From contig JALRME010000041.1 in NCBI GenBank assembly GCA_026120035.1, forward strand, positions 62,001 to 126,000: a DNA stretch of 64,000 nucleotides. Direction: 5' to 3'. The translations under genes and the position numbers were made by a program. This DNA is from Coleophoma eucalyptorum (taxonomy: Eukaryota > Ascomycota > Leotiomycetes > Helotiales > Dermateaceae). Below the pieces are notes generated by a model, which was not told where the DNA came from, ran no database searches, and worked only from the letters and a program-made list of their open reading frames with translations. Shown piece after piece: positions 11,380 through 23,365 of this stretch. Position 1 is the stretch's first letter, and each line of letters opens with the position of its first letter.

Positions 11380-11423
11380 ACGTGCGGGATAAGCGGATGG
11401 TACAGATAAGCGAATGGTACAAC
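11380..11423 (+). repeat. Left terminal inverted repeat (44 bp)
   Basis: Exact reverse complement of 13196-13239. It begins ACGTGCGGG and is preceded by the TA target-site copy. The 44 bases contain a duplicated 17-bp word differing at one base. Confidence 0.95.
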
Positions 11424-11989
11424 TTTGAAACCCTATTTTATAGAAACACTAATAACTTAATAACCCTAGCTCTAAATAACTATTCCTCTATATCATTAGA
11501 ATCATACGAAGCTACTCTACTAGCCTAACAGGTTCGTTTGTTATGCCCAGTCTCTCCATAGGCTCTATAGCGCCGATCATATAACTCGACCCATGGTTTC
11601 CTCTCCTTATTTTATCCTTGTTCTATTGAAATTTGGGTCTGAATAGCCTATTCTTCTTCTATTTCTTGGACCTCTCCTATAGTAAGACTTCCGCCTTGCT
11701 AGAGTACCTTTCGTTTCGTACGTCGACGACGGCTTAGCTCTTTATTCGCAGTTTGAAGTCTTATAACCTCTGCTTTAAGAAGTATAAGTTTATAACTAAT
11801 CTAGCTTATACTTTTCTATAATCTATCGATAGAGTCCAAAATTGGTGTTGGAGAACTACTATAATATCGTACGATTCTACTCTTAATAAGAGTTGCTTGT
11901 TTGACTGCTTCTTTGGCTGTTTGTAGTGTTTTATAGACCCACGAGTGGGAGGTTGAGGGACGCGAGCTTTCAGGTACCGGAGTCGATAA

Positions 11990-13140
11990 TTAAATATCTA
12001 GCTTTGATAGGACCTTCTTAGGGTCGTATGGAACAAGTCCTACCCCTCTAAAACCTCCCTGGATATTTGCTTTGGTAAAGGTAGCTTTAAATGCCTCTAT
12101 AAATACTAGTATAAAAGATTCCTTAGAAATATAAGAAATCCGGCTACGTATGATATTCTCAATTTGTAACCTATATGCTTTCTTTAGAGGCCTAAAACAG
12201 CCAACATCCAAAGGCTAGAGTAGGTAGGATAAATAAGGAGGTATATAGAGTATAAGAATATTATTCGTATAGGCGTATTCCTGGAATTCAGCTGATATAT
12301 AACTTTCGTGGCTATCTAGGATAAGAAGACGATATTTCCCTATTGTCTTCGTATAGGTATACTTATCAAAGTGCTCTAGCTATTCTAGAGATACTTTGTT
12401 AGATGTCCAGCCATTTTTAGAGATACTAGCCCTCCAGCCAGCTGGGAATAGCTCTCGAGGATATTAGGAATCTAGGAGATTTTTGCCTTTAAAAACAATA
12501 TATAGCGGGATAGCCTAGCCCTCCGAATTGACTCCCTAAATAACTATAACCTATTCCCGATTACTAGGCTAATGTAGCTTTGGTCTCGTCGTACGATCGG
12601 AGCTTGTAACAACTATCGTGGTTCCGATCTAGCCTATTATAAACCCAGTCTCGTTAAAGTTATAGATATCCTTAATACGTATCCCAAATTTCGCGATAAA
12701 ATTCTATATAAGCCTAAACCAAGCCTAAATCTTTATTGGATCTTCGTAAAGGGCTCTCTAATTATCATACGAACGCGTTTGGTATGTTTTAATTCGTGGT
12801 TGTCGTTTTATAAAGTTCGTAGCCTATTTCTATCCGACCGGAGACGCGTTACGTACGCGAAGGAGAAGATCTACTATATCTTTAACACTAGAGATTCGTA
12901 TAGGAAATCCTTGGGAATCTAGGTCAAGTAACCTATTAACAATAGTCTCTTCTTCTAGGTTTGTAAGCTTTCGTGATTTGATTGTTGTATCGGCCTAAGG
13001 AGGTTTCCCTTTAATACGATACGTTAGGGTTATATGTGAGACCTTATAGATCTTTGCAGCCTTCCGTACGGTAAGTGTAGTATCATTTTTAAGAGCTTGG
13101 AGGGCAAGGATAAGCTGGCGTTCGTTTGAAGTAGATCCTA
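11990..13140 (-). pseudogene. DDE transposase of the Fot1/pogo-type element (dead)
   Basis: The minus strand translates piecewise into a pogo/Fot1 transposase. Readable parts in protein order: NFIKRQPRIKTYQTRSYDN, then IYNFNETGFIIG (first catalytic block), YRLLILDSHESYISAEFQ (second), and PLDVGCFRPLKKAYRLQI with a C-terminal GFRGVGLVPYDPKKVLSKLD. Conserved glutamine positions are TAG stops at 12758-12760, 12725-12727 and 12215-12217, and the first catalytic Asp of the FDETGF motif reads Asn (codon at 12653-12655, GAC to AAC). All are C-to-T or G-to-A changes, the RIP signature on both strands. The protein cannot be made. Confidence 0.9.
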
Positions 13141-13195
13141 TAGTTGGTTATAGAAAAATTGTAGTATAAGGTAAAGGTAGTAAATTTATAACGAG

Positions 13196-13239
13196 GTTGT
13201 ACCATTCGCTTATCTGTACCATCCGCTTATCCCGCACGT
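13196..13239 (-). repeat. Right terminal inverted repeat (44 bp)
   Basis: Perfect complement of the left end at 11380-11423, followed by the TA target-site copy at 13240-13241. No mismatch between the two ends despite the heavily mutated interior. Confidence 0.95.
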
Positions 13240-13587
13240 TAGAATAAAGAGATAGTTAGTTGTCTGATTTATCTAGCTAGAGGCTAAATTAGCGGTGTAT
13301 AGAGTTTCCCGTAAGGCTAACCTACTTAGTATTACTATGTCAGCAATAGTTGAAGTGTTACTCGCTTGCCAGATGTATACAAGATATATTGGCGTCGGGC
13401 CATCGAATTAAACCCGACCGACCACTCCTCGAGCTAAAGGGGAGCCCTTACCAAACACTAAGACTATTACATCACGATACATTAGCGTCTTTAAGTTAGG
13501 CTCCAGATGCAAGCTTTAGGCAGGAAACACACAATTATTAAGATGTCTTAAGTGCGGCCCTCCATGGCCTGTTCAGACGAAACTAGC

Positions 13588-13600
13588 TTATATATATATG
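13588..13600 (+). promoter_or_regulatory. TATA-like tract before the dehydrogenase gene
   Basis: TTATATATATATG lies about 130 bp before the start codon at 13731 and is the only TATA-like run in this leader region. Confidence 0.4.
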
Positions 13601-13730
13601 TGTGTCTCTTAATCACTTCACGATTGAATCTTCGTATTTCTCTAGCAAATCCAACCAATTGATCCCCAAGCCCTCACTATCAAACGTCCAATATTAGCCA
13701 CTTGAAGAAAGCTCAGACGCCATAGACACC

Positions 13731-15036
13731 ATGAGAGCCCTTGTGCTATCCCCAAAGGACCGCTCCATCAAAGTCCTAGATATGCCTACGCCTATGCCAG
13801 GCTGCAAACAGATTCTCGTGCACGTCCAGGCCGTCGCCTTGAATCACGTGGATCTTCTGTACACCGTCAATCCTGTGGCAGCACAGGACCGTCGTGTTGT
13901 TGGAAGTGATTTTGCTGGAATCGTGACCCAGGTTGGTGCGAATCTTGATGGACTTACAGATGCGCGAGCCAACATTGGGGCACGAGTCGCCGGCTTCGTG
14001 CAGGGTGGTGAGTAAACAAGTCTTTAAGGCCACTCATAAAATCTCCTTAGCATCTCAAGAACTTCCTGCTTATGTAAAGTTCCATCCAGCTTGTTCCACC
14101 AATGAACGCCCAGGCGCATTCGCCGAGTATGTTATAGTCGACCTTGACCTAACATGGCACATACCCTCTCCTATGTCTTTCGAGAGTGCTGCTGCAATCA
14201 GTATGTGCGGGCTCACCGCTGCGCAGGGTGTTTTTCAAAGACTACAGCTTCCGTGTCCTTTCTACCAAACGGAGGGCTTCGACTGGCTCAACCTTGCAAC
14301 AGATGAGTCCGTAAATGTGTTCATCTACGGCGGCACCACATCCCTTGGGCTTTATGCTGCCCAGCTGGTAAGACTGGCCGAGCAGATTTCCGGTACAAAG
14401 ATTCGGCTGATTGGAGCAGCCAGCGGCTCGAAAAAATCAATGCTGATGGAAGAACCGTATAGATATGATATTGTGGTGGATTATCGAGATACAAATTGGC
14501 CTAAGCAGGTGCGTGAGGCAGCCGGGGCAAGGGGAGGGGTTCAGTACGTGCTGGACGCCTTTTCTCAGGGTGCCTCAGTGGAATTGAGTGGGAGCATAGT
14601 TGGGCCACAGGGCAAGTTTGCCGTTTTCCGAAGCCCGGCTGTTGGGAAGTATGATATTTCGAAATTGGATGTCAAACCAATCATTGGTGCAGTGTGGGAG
14701 GGACTAGGGGTCGAAATAGGATATCAAGGTAAGAATGGCTCTCTGGTGCAAACTTATATGACCTGCAACTCTTCTGACAATTTCAATCCAGGCACTACTA
14801 TACCTGCAAATCCCGAAGCCCACAAATTCACGAAAGCATTCTTTGGGTATCTTGGTTCAGAGGCTGCGCTTGGACGAGTCAAGCTGGAGCCGAATCCGAT
14901 TCGCCTTATGCCAGGGGGACTTGAGCAGATCGTGCCGGAGGGATTTGCACTTCTAGGTTCGAAGTCTTCTGAGAACGAAGTGAAGGATTATATGCGACCA
15001 GTCAGCGCTGAGAAGATTGTTTACAAAATTAGTTAG
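13731..15036 (+). CDS. Medium-chain dehydrogenase/reductase, trans-acting enoyl reductase type
   Basis: A 386-aa zinc-independent medium-chain reductase of the group that includes the LovC-type enoyl reductases working in trans with fungal polyketide synthases. Exons: 13731-14007, 14090-14728, 14792-15036 (introns 82 and 63 bp; the second is a multiple of three without a stop, so it can be mistaken for coding). The GroES-like N-domain shows MRALVLSPKDRSIKVLDMP, ALNHVDLLY and VGSDFAGIV. The joined exon boundary reads FVQGACSTNERPGAFAEYV, as in family members. The nucleotide-binding site is VFIYGGTTSLGLYAAQL; catalytic-zinc ligands are absent. The C-terminus has PANPEAHKFTKAFF. No polyketide synthase is visible in the window, so its partner, if any, is elsewhere. 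Confidence 0.88.
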
Positions 15037-16246
15037 AGTATGACCATATGGATGGGAAGATTTTTGAAGGGGACTCAGACTAGTGATTCTGGGGGAGGGG
15101 TGGAACCCTAAATGTTGATTTATGTCAGGTAACGTAAGTTGTAACTGATATGTCAAACAGATACAAATTGGTTCATACATAATAGATCGATGTGTACTGA
15201 AGAGAGTGTGGGGTAGAGAGGTGTAAATATATCCCTCGCTAAGCATACTGTAACATGTGACTAGGTCTTGTGATTGACCTGTAAGTGACATTCTGACACT
15301 ACGAACTCTCCTTTGTAGGGAAGAACCTAGGAGTTTCAAAATACGTCAAAATTGACGTAAAATAAGAATAATAAAACTGTCCTATTGATACTCAGTTGAT
15401 TTGATACGTACTGCTAAGTATGTTAAAGACCTGCTCGTTCCACTCAATCTACCTTATATAGGTTCATTCTATTTATATCGATCAATTATTTTAGAGCTGA
15501 AGAAGGTCTGCTCTTAGTCATAGAATTGGTAGAGTTGCTATTGTCCTCGATCTATTTGATTGTAGTGGTTTCAATAAGCTGTGGATCAGTAGAAAAGCCG
15601 CCTGCATTTTGTGTAAAACTTGTTGGTCTGGGTAAGCGAAGCTTGCTCATCGTTAATTTACTCTATTCTAGTATACTATTAAGCGTCATGGATGTTGCAG
15701 CTCTCTTCTCTGCCTCCCTTTAACCCTTCGTTCACGACTTGTGTGTGTGTTCAGTCTGGAGAACCCGTTGTCCTTTGCTTCGAGCACGAAAAAGCAATTT
15801 TGGAAAGTTGTCACTTTTCGAATGGTATTTTGCCATCCAGTCCAACGCGCACTTTTTCAGCGGGAGGCAGTTCAACTTTAAGCTTACTGCCGCGTCTCTC
15901 TTCTTTTAGTTCCCGGAACCCAGCCCCAGACCTCATTGTTGACTCTCCACTGGGCCTCGGTCATATTATTGTGCCGTGTCCATTTAAATTTTAATTCGTT
16001 TCCACACGGATCATACGGAGCGTCAAGCATAATCTATTCGCTCAGTTCTGATATAGATCAGGAGGTGTTCAGAACAGAAACCCGAACGATTAAATAGGTC
16101 GCATGAAATTAGAATGCGATTAGCTCATAGGCTCATTTAGAATAGAAAATAACATCAAGAAATAAAATTAGTAAATTAAATAACATGAAGCTCACGTCCC
16201 AGAAAACCTTGAAAGTGAATAAATAACTGGGTGCCGAATCCCAAAT
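15037..16246. other. Intergenic region
   Basis: Convergent 3' flanks of the dehydrogenase gene (+) and the EthD-like gene (-). Open stretches at 15526-15994 (+) and 14953-15339 (-) have no recognisable motif and I regard them as chance. Confidence 0.5.
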
Positions 16247-17020
16247 TCACATTTTATGAAATGTTCCCAGCTCAAGCTTCCTCACATGAGCAAAAATCCT
16301 CTTTGTCCAATCGGTCATAGGCTCTAATGGCTTTACCTCAGTCCCCAACTTGTGACCCTTGTCGAATTCGTAGAGTGCAAGCCATGAAGCCGCGTCTCCA
16401 TCCCCCCACCCAGCAATATTATCACCTTTGACTTGGAAAATACACTTATACCGCTTGCTACGGCGCCAACCTGGCTCCAAGCGGAATTGTGCTAAATGTT
16501 GTTGACGCATGTAAGAATCATAATCTTCTTCTCCACCAATTGCAGGCTCTACTCCTGCAACGAGGAGAGCTGGGTAGAATGCTTGGGAATTCGTTAGTAT
16601 GGCTACGAAGATTTGGAGGTCACGAGACGCACCGTCCTGCTGTTCTGTCTCTGGATCTGTCTGGACTAGTTGGTAAAATCTAGTATCGAAATTGGCATAG
16701 TTATGTATGTTTCCACCCCCTGGAAGAATAGAGTGCGTCATTGGTATGCTTTTGAATTCGTCGGAATGGATAATTGAAAGGTCAGGCACAGTGTATATGG
16801 CGAGGTAGGGTACCGGGGTGGCAGGGTCTGCATGTCGGAAACGAGTTGCGTTAGACACGCCACCTGTGGCTAGAACATCAGAGAGGTGTATTTCATTATA
16901 CCATTTATTGAATATCTCGTCGGATAATTGGTCCGGTTTCGTAACGTTAGATGCTGATAAGATTATTCCTTGGCCAGAGAGCGGAGGGCCGGTATAGGAA
17001 TTTCGCACTGCCTCGGCCAT
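16247..17020 (-). CDS. EthD-like dimeric alpha-beta barrel protein
   Basis: Intronless 257-aa protein. The N-terminal half contains NKWYNEIHLSDVL, the W-x-x-E-H-x-x-hydrophobic pattern of EthD/dimeric alpha-beta barrel proteins, and a second half repeats a weaker version (DYDSYMRQQHLAQFRLEPGW), so it is probably a two-domain barrel. Family members are small cofactor-free enzymes or accessory proteins found with oxidative and secondary-metabolite genes; the reaction is not predictable. The start ATG at 17020 is the first in frame and is followed by MAEAVRNSYTG. It is the first of six minus-strand genes; the next upstream neighbour is the large GHKL-ATPase gene. Confidence 0.65.
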   Translation of the reverse strand: MAEAVRNSYTGPPLSGQGIILSASNVTKPDQLSDEIFNKWYNEIHLSDVLATGGVSNATRFRHADPATPVPYLAIYTVPDLSIIHSDEFKSIPMTHSILPGGGNIHNYANFDTRFYQLVQTDPETEQQDGASRDLQIFVAILTNSQAFYPALLVAGVEPAIGGEEDYDSYMRQQHLAQFRLEPGWRRSKRYKCIFQVKGDNIAGWGDGDAASWLALYEFDKGHKLGTEVKPLEPMTDWTKRIFAHVRKLELGTFHKM

Positions 17021-17834
17021 TATTTTATTTTATAAAGCTCTATGCAATCTATAAGATGGATGCGCAACGCGTTTTATAAGAGAGATAGCAAGTGTCTGAA
17101 AGGATATAAGCATGATGAGGTAAGAACATGAGTGTTATATGGGGAATTTAGTTCAGTAAAGAGAGGAGTAGCCGGATATCTTTTACCGAACCTAAATCTC
17201 CGCAGAATCCCAACGATGGGTAAATGCGAACCACAAGCCTGCCGGGAAGCTTTTTTGATGATTTTGATGAATACACACTTCAGATTTTAGATGGCCTTTA
17301 TACCTGCGAATAACGTTAACCTTGCACCTCAAATGAATGACATAGTATTGTGGTAGTCACGTGAGTTAGTTGGGCCCAAAATTGACTTTTTCGAAATTTC
17401 GCTAACTTAGTTGGCATAGATGTAATATTATATTCATGGGAACCCGGACAAATATTATTTGTCAAAGTTAGATCGAGAACTTATCACTCTTTCGCCGAAT
17501 CCAGACACTACTACCAACATGAAACTTAGCCAATTGAAGTGTTAGTCGAAACTCAGGTCGAGATATCGGACCTGGATGTATTGTGGTAGCCATCACGAAG
17601 CGTGCTTGGTAGATGTTAACAATTCTGAATGAGGACCTACTTCGTCTATATATCGGCTTTAGCGTAATTTATACCAAAAGCTGCCCTAGTATAAACTAAA
17701 AAGCCATGTGAAGTACGTTATGTTATTCTTTATAATATACTGAAAACCAATAGCCCGTATCACTTACGTATGCTGCTTCCTACTTTGCGAGCTGTCCTAA
17801 TTATCCATCCAGGACATCTAAGAAGCGACTGGGA
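17021..17834. other. Intergenic region
   Basis: Promoter side of the EthD-like gene and 3' flank of the large ATPase gene. TCACGTGA at about 17357-17364 is an E-box-type palindrome. No gene seen. Confidence 0.45.
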
Positions 17835-20800
17835 TTAACTCAAAGTATCGTTTGGAGTGATCGACCAGGTATGTGCTGTAAATCTCAAGTTCCCTTCAAT
17901 TTTTCTCACTTCCGGGTCTACATACACCCTCAGTCGAGGCGATGCTTTCGTCAAGTTAAATACCCTAAAGATCACGTAGATAGTATCTGGGTTGCTACTT
18001 CCATCGCCATTAGAAAAATTTTGCATCTGATTTACTACATTAGTAGGATTCATATCTCGGGCAGAGAAGTGATCTTATACTTACTCTCTGATATTGCCCT
18101 TTACTCATAAAAAACGGTGTTTCGACAGGGCCTATTGTAGTTTTGACTTCGATATAGTAGTTTGGTTTCCGGCTAGACCATGTTTCTCTTTCTAGGTATC
18201 CTTTCTGGATAAAATGCTCCGTCAAAATACATTGGTCATCGTGATATGTGATATCTGCAGTCTCTTGTCCATGCCAAGGACCCATGTTTTTGTATTCCGG
18301 ATGTACAGTAACGTACCGACGGATCGTGCTCTTCCAGTTTTCTCGAGAAAACTCCGATAGTGATGGATCCAGATGAGAGAGAATTTCAAAAACCTAGGTG
18401 GTAATCTTTAGCATGATAACATAAAATACGGAATGACTCTGCACCTACAAAAAGCTCGCCGGCAGCGCCAACTTTACTATCGCGCTCCGTTCGATTTAGA
18501 GAATGCGATCCAAAAATTTCCGGCTCATCCTCCTTTCCATTGTCCATATCGTCAAGTGCAGCCTCTATGGTAGACAGGTCCAAGTCCCCTGAAAGGAATG
18601 GTATAGTGGCTAGAGTACTTCTGACACCAACAATTATTTTATCAAGAAGATCGATATACCCTCTGTCGAAATATAAAGTGCTAGATTTAAAGATAGGAGG
18701 CGGTGCTTCAATAGCGCACGAATGCCTGGTAAAGGTGCGTGATTCTGAGGATGCGTGCCCGCTAGAGAAGTATGGACTTCCCAACGACTTGTACTGATGA
18801 TCTCTATTCTTTGGAGAGCCAAACAGTGATGTAGCTGGTGTTTCACCAGTTTCCTCATCGTTGCCTCTATCGGAGCCATGAGGTGTGGCATACTGGGAAG
18901 GAGAAGAACTGCCAGATGGTGACAATGTTCTTGGTGAAGTTGGTGATATATTTTCCACATTGTTCTGGTCCGGAATATCAACTGAAGTAATACCCTGGGC
19001 ATCTAAGATGGCTTGTAGGGAACCTTTTGCATGGATGATGCTTAGCATGGTGGACAATGATGCCTTATCAAAGTCTCCACATGTTTGTGTAGCAGGCTCG
19101 GTCATCATCCATTCAACTAAGCGTCGAGGCAAAGTCGAGCAAAAAGACTGTTCTTGTTCGACTATGTTCCTAGGGACATAAATCCTCAAACCGGATGCGT
19201 CTTCAGCGATATGCAATGTGCTCTTCTCTCCCTCTATAACGTGCGATTTACCATCTTGTAAAAGTAGTATATTCGACAGTATTCCGTCAGTCTCCAGAGT
19301 CTCAGCTGTGCGAAGGACTTCGTAAAAGGACTCAACATTGTCCCGAATTCTTGGGCTATCCATATGTACCGCGAGACTATTTGCACTCATTAGTATACTA
19401 CTTATGATCATACGAGAAAACAGGCCTACCGCAGAAGAGCATGTGCTTTACACCTGATATCTCGTTGTCGATTGGTGATTGGACTGGTAGACGCTGTAGG
19501 AATAGAGGTGACTTCCCTCACACAGTGCGATAAATAACGATCTTTGAATCCAACCCAGTGTAGAAGAGGTCTCAGACGCACGACCTCCTCCAGAGTAAAG
19601 TCCAAGAAGTTCACCCGGTTCCAGAAGAGTTCTCTGAATTGCTTTCGGTCAATAATGGCAAAGTCTTTAGCGGCAGAACATAGCACAACATGTCCATCAG
19701 GATTTCGCACGGGAAATACCTTGCTCTCAGCTATATCCTTTGGTTTCGGATCATGCGCGGCATCTAAGAGAAAAGAATTAAGTTGCCATAGAAGGGGCTT
19801 CACTTCATGGATAGTTGATAACCTGCGTCCCTTTTCCTTCAGTTTGTCGAACACAGTTTGCAGGCTCAGGGTTGGAACCCCTAAAAAGTCTACAAAAAAC
19901 TCCTCCGGGACATCGTAGATTCCAGTAATGCAGCCTTGCCATTGAATCTGTGTTTCAGTTGCCAACAGACATTCTGAAGATCTAAACCAGACTTTGTCAT
20001 CGTTCGATGGCAGATAAATAAGCGCATTGTCTTCGAAAGCAGCCCTAAACCATGTTAGAATAAACTTCATAATCAAATATATGAATACAAACTTAAGTCT
20101 CCCGATATCAGCAATGGAAAGAACTTCCTGTAATTTGTATAGGCGGCAATATACACTTTCCACATGATTCAAGTCAGCGTCTTGAGATGTACTAAGAAAT
20201 TTTAATTCTTCGATATGATCTTCCCAGCCACATCTAGCAATCGATAGAGTTCCTGAAAAGAACTGAATGACATGAATTTGCACTATAGTAGGCGATTCAA
20301 AGAAATCCTTATAGAGGGACTCGAGGGGATATTTTGTAGCCATGCATGGCGGTGCATCTCGCCGACAATCGGTGGAGAAAGCCCAGGTAGCTTCTCGTTT
20401 GTTCGTTTTCGGTATATATATATAGGGTACTTTGGTAAATGTATCTCTGAATCTCTGTTAGTGAAAACAAATCATATTTTAAGTGCACCCCAAATCATGC
20501 TCGACATACCTGATCTTTTGCAAATCTATTGGACGGTAAGTTTCAACGCAATACATTGCATCGATGTGCTCGTATAAAGAAAAAAGCCTTTCTCGATCTT
20601 CTTCAAGCATGCTTTCAGCTGTGGGATAAGCTTCTATAGTATACTTGAGCATCGCTAGTGCAAAGTCCACACCCGTTGAAAGGCCAACACCGAGCCCATC
20701 CATCAAACTCTTCCACTGCGGTGGACAGTAATCGAACATCTGATCAATTCCAAGTTCAAGCCAGGGGAAAAAGTTTTCTGGTCCTAGATATCGCTCTATC

Positions 20801-23365
20801 CGCTGATCAAGTTCCAATATAGGGAAATATGCTTCCTCAAACGGGATCATTCGATTACCCATGCAAAGAACCTCCGTTATTCGGATTTCTTCGAAAAGGT
20901 TTGCTGTATCTTCCCCTTCTTCCTTTTGGGACTCCCTCTTATTCCACCATCTTTGAAGAAGCCCGAGAAACTTTTCCGGACGACATTCTGCAACATATCT
21001 AGCTTCTATGGATAGTCCACCATCAAGGCTTATGGGAATATCTGAGCGCACCCCAAGAAAGGTTCTCAGCCACTCAACCCAAGACACAGGCTGCTCATCA
21101 GATATCTTGGGAATATCTTCAAAATATTTCTCATGAATGAACTGAGAGTTCCACCCTGGTGGTCCGTGAGTTGATGATTTTAGTAATTCTTTAGGCCCAT
21201 AAGGGTCGTCATTGTCGAAGTAAATGTAGTCATATGCGGGATATGCTATATGTTCGAAACTTTCCTCACTTTGGCAGTATACCTGCACGTCCAAGTAGTC
21301 ATCATGTTTAAAAACAGTTGAGTCTTGGGTTGCAAATAGGAATATAAGATGTCTTTTTGAGTTGATGAAAGATATGTCAGCGATATCAAGCGTTGTCTCA
21401 TACTTCTCCAAGATACGCTTTTGAACCATATTGATTGGCGCAGTCTCGACACCTAAAGATTCAAAGAGCTTCCGTCGTGCTGGATTCTTCGCTGCCTCAA
21501 TTGATACAAGTTTTAAACCAATATCAAGAGGTATCTCGATGTCATCGACTTCGGCATAGTACACTGGGCCCGCTTTGATAGAAACCCAATTTCTGTCCTG
21601 CAGCGGAATGAGACATGTTTCTCTCAGTTCATCGGAACTTGTTGTCCAGTCATAGTCGAACGGCATGTGTAGGAGTACAGCAACACGTGTATGCCAATCA
21701 TATGACGTGCTAGGTGATTTTATGCGAGAGGTTGCACCACGTTCCAGATCATTCCTTACCAGCATAAGGACTTGATTGAAATTGATCATACGTAGACCAT
21801 ATTCTATGAGGTATTTGAGGTCTTCCGTTTTATATTTAGGGTGAAGATATAGTCCTGGGGTAATATCTTTGAACAGAGGCTCCCCAGCAATATCAAATAG
21901 TAACGGATTGAGACGTCGTAAATAGCATATCTGCTGTAGCTTATTGCTCTCCTTGGTATAGAGAATGGGAAGAAATAAAAGACGACCCTGGATTTTGTCT
22001 ATCAACGTGGTCCAGAAAGGATCCCAGTTCTGTGCGTCTTTCTGTGGCAAGTACCTCATCCATTCATAGCACAGTGTCTCGTGCTTGCAGAACTCTTCAG
22101 CAGACATGATAAATGCTCTGGCAATTTCACTTAAAAGGGCTAAGTTTCGAGGCGATGTTGCCAAAATATCTTGTCGATTGGCCGACGTGACAAAGTCAGC
22201 TTGTATCAAGAACTGAAAATCCGTTAGGCGTTGATAGCCAAAATTCAAGAACTAGTATTCTCACCTTGAATCCTACTTTGCGGATAGGGAGAAATGCGCA
22301 CACGTCTTGATTTTCTAAAATTGGGACATCCCCTTCAACAGAGTGCTTAAGTGGAAATGCGAGAATAATATCTGACGTGGAGTAGGCACGCGAGACTTCC
22401 TCAGTGTCTGAGTAGGTGTGGTCCTCATTGCAGGGCAGGTCTGTTGCAGTATGCCGCGTAACATGGTAGTGGGTGGCACTTTCAATTGCCAAGTCACCAG
22501 ATACAACTTTCGTCAGGGTAGCCCTCGATGGCTGCAACTCCGTGATTGAGCGAACTGATGTTGAGGTGTTCACATTGTTATTATCGTAGAAGGATACTTC
22601 GATTCGGTGTAAGTTCTTCAGGAACAATAGAACCGTCTCTTGAAGATCCTTGAATTGATCCACAATGGTCTTTGGTAAAGTATCATGTGCATCTGTGCCA
22701 TTGGCATCTGAATTGTGGAGGTAGAGCGTGATCCTAGTGAGTGGGTGAAATACTTCATCGTCACCTTCCCACACCGGAGATATCATGCCCATGCCGGAAT
22801 CCCCAATCCTATGTTGGAAAGTGAATGAAAATGCACCGGATTCGACATGGACTTTCCATGCTGCCATGAACACTGACTTGAATCCAATCCCCTTCTCTCC
22901 TACGTAGCCCTGTTCTCCTGTCTTTGAGCCCTTGCCGACATTACAGATAGTAGCAAGGTTCTCAGGGGTGAAGCCATCCTCATTGCATTCTACAACAATC
23001 TTTCTGGGGAATAGTTTAAATAACACGTATGGTTCTGTGCCGGTCTCCCGTGCTTTGGTGTAATGATTATCATCGGCATTTTGGAGTAGCTCGAACACAA
23101 ATCGAGCGTTTGAGTCGTAGAGGTTTTTGGCTAAGCTGTGTGCAATATCAGATGCTGAAGAATATTCCAAGGAAGAGAAAGTTCTGGGATTATACGTTAT
23201 GACAGATGAGCCAATCATATTATCCTTTCTCAATAGAGCCTCTTCCACATCCCGTCGAATTTGCCGCGGTATCTGCGCGAGCGTATCTTCTCCAAGATAC
23301 CCATGCTGTTTCGCAATATTCTCCACGAGCTCTTTCGCTGTTTTTTGGCTATTGTGTGCTGCCAT
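17835..23365 (-). CDS. Giant GHKL (HSP90/sacsin-like) ATPase with C-terminal DUF3883 domain
   Basis: Predicted 1733-aa protein in seven exons: 23365-22265, 22212-20510, 20446-20093, 20044-19430, 19376-18449, 18393-18085 and 18026-17835 (5202 nt, in frame; introns 52, 63, 48, 53, 55, 58 bp). The N-terminus is a GHKL/HSP90-fold ATPase of the sacsin type: FELLQNADDN (residues 91-100; Mg-binding Asn), NEDGF (128-132) and GYVGEKGIGFKSV (153-165) are its three ATP-site motifs. A long helical middle (about 370-1550) has no motif I recognise. The C-terminus is the DUF3883/NO VEIN domain: GELFVFEIL (about 1564), ETADITY (about 1611-1617) and YYIEVKTT (about 1646-1653), a D...E-x-K pattern like PD-(D/E)XK nucleases. 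The fungal role is not established. Annotators will tend to split it into several genes. Confidence 0.88.

Larger units (their letters stand above)
11380..13239 (-). mobile_element. Fot1/pogo-type DNA transposon, inactivated
   Basis: A complete 1860-bp element: 44-bp perfect terminal inverted repeats at 11380-11423 and 13196-13239 (outer end ACGTGCGGGATAAGCGGATG), flanked by the TA target duplication at 11378-11379 and 13240-13241 expected of Tc1/mariner/pogo elements. The minus strand carries a ruined DDE transposase (separate entry). Each end contains two near-identical subunits, GATAAGCGGATGGTACA and GATAAGCGAATGGTACA, probably transposase binding sites. It sits between the Zn2Cys6 gene and the dehydrogenase gene. 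It lacks a working transposase but could still be moved in trans because the ends are intact. Confidence 0.93.

Noticed and set aside
15526..15994. Two overlapping open frames on +
   Set aside because: No domain, no start context and no continuation; likely noncoding.
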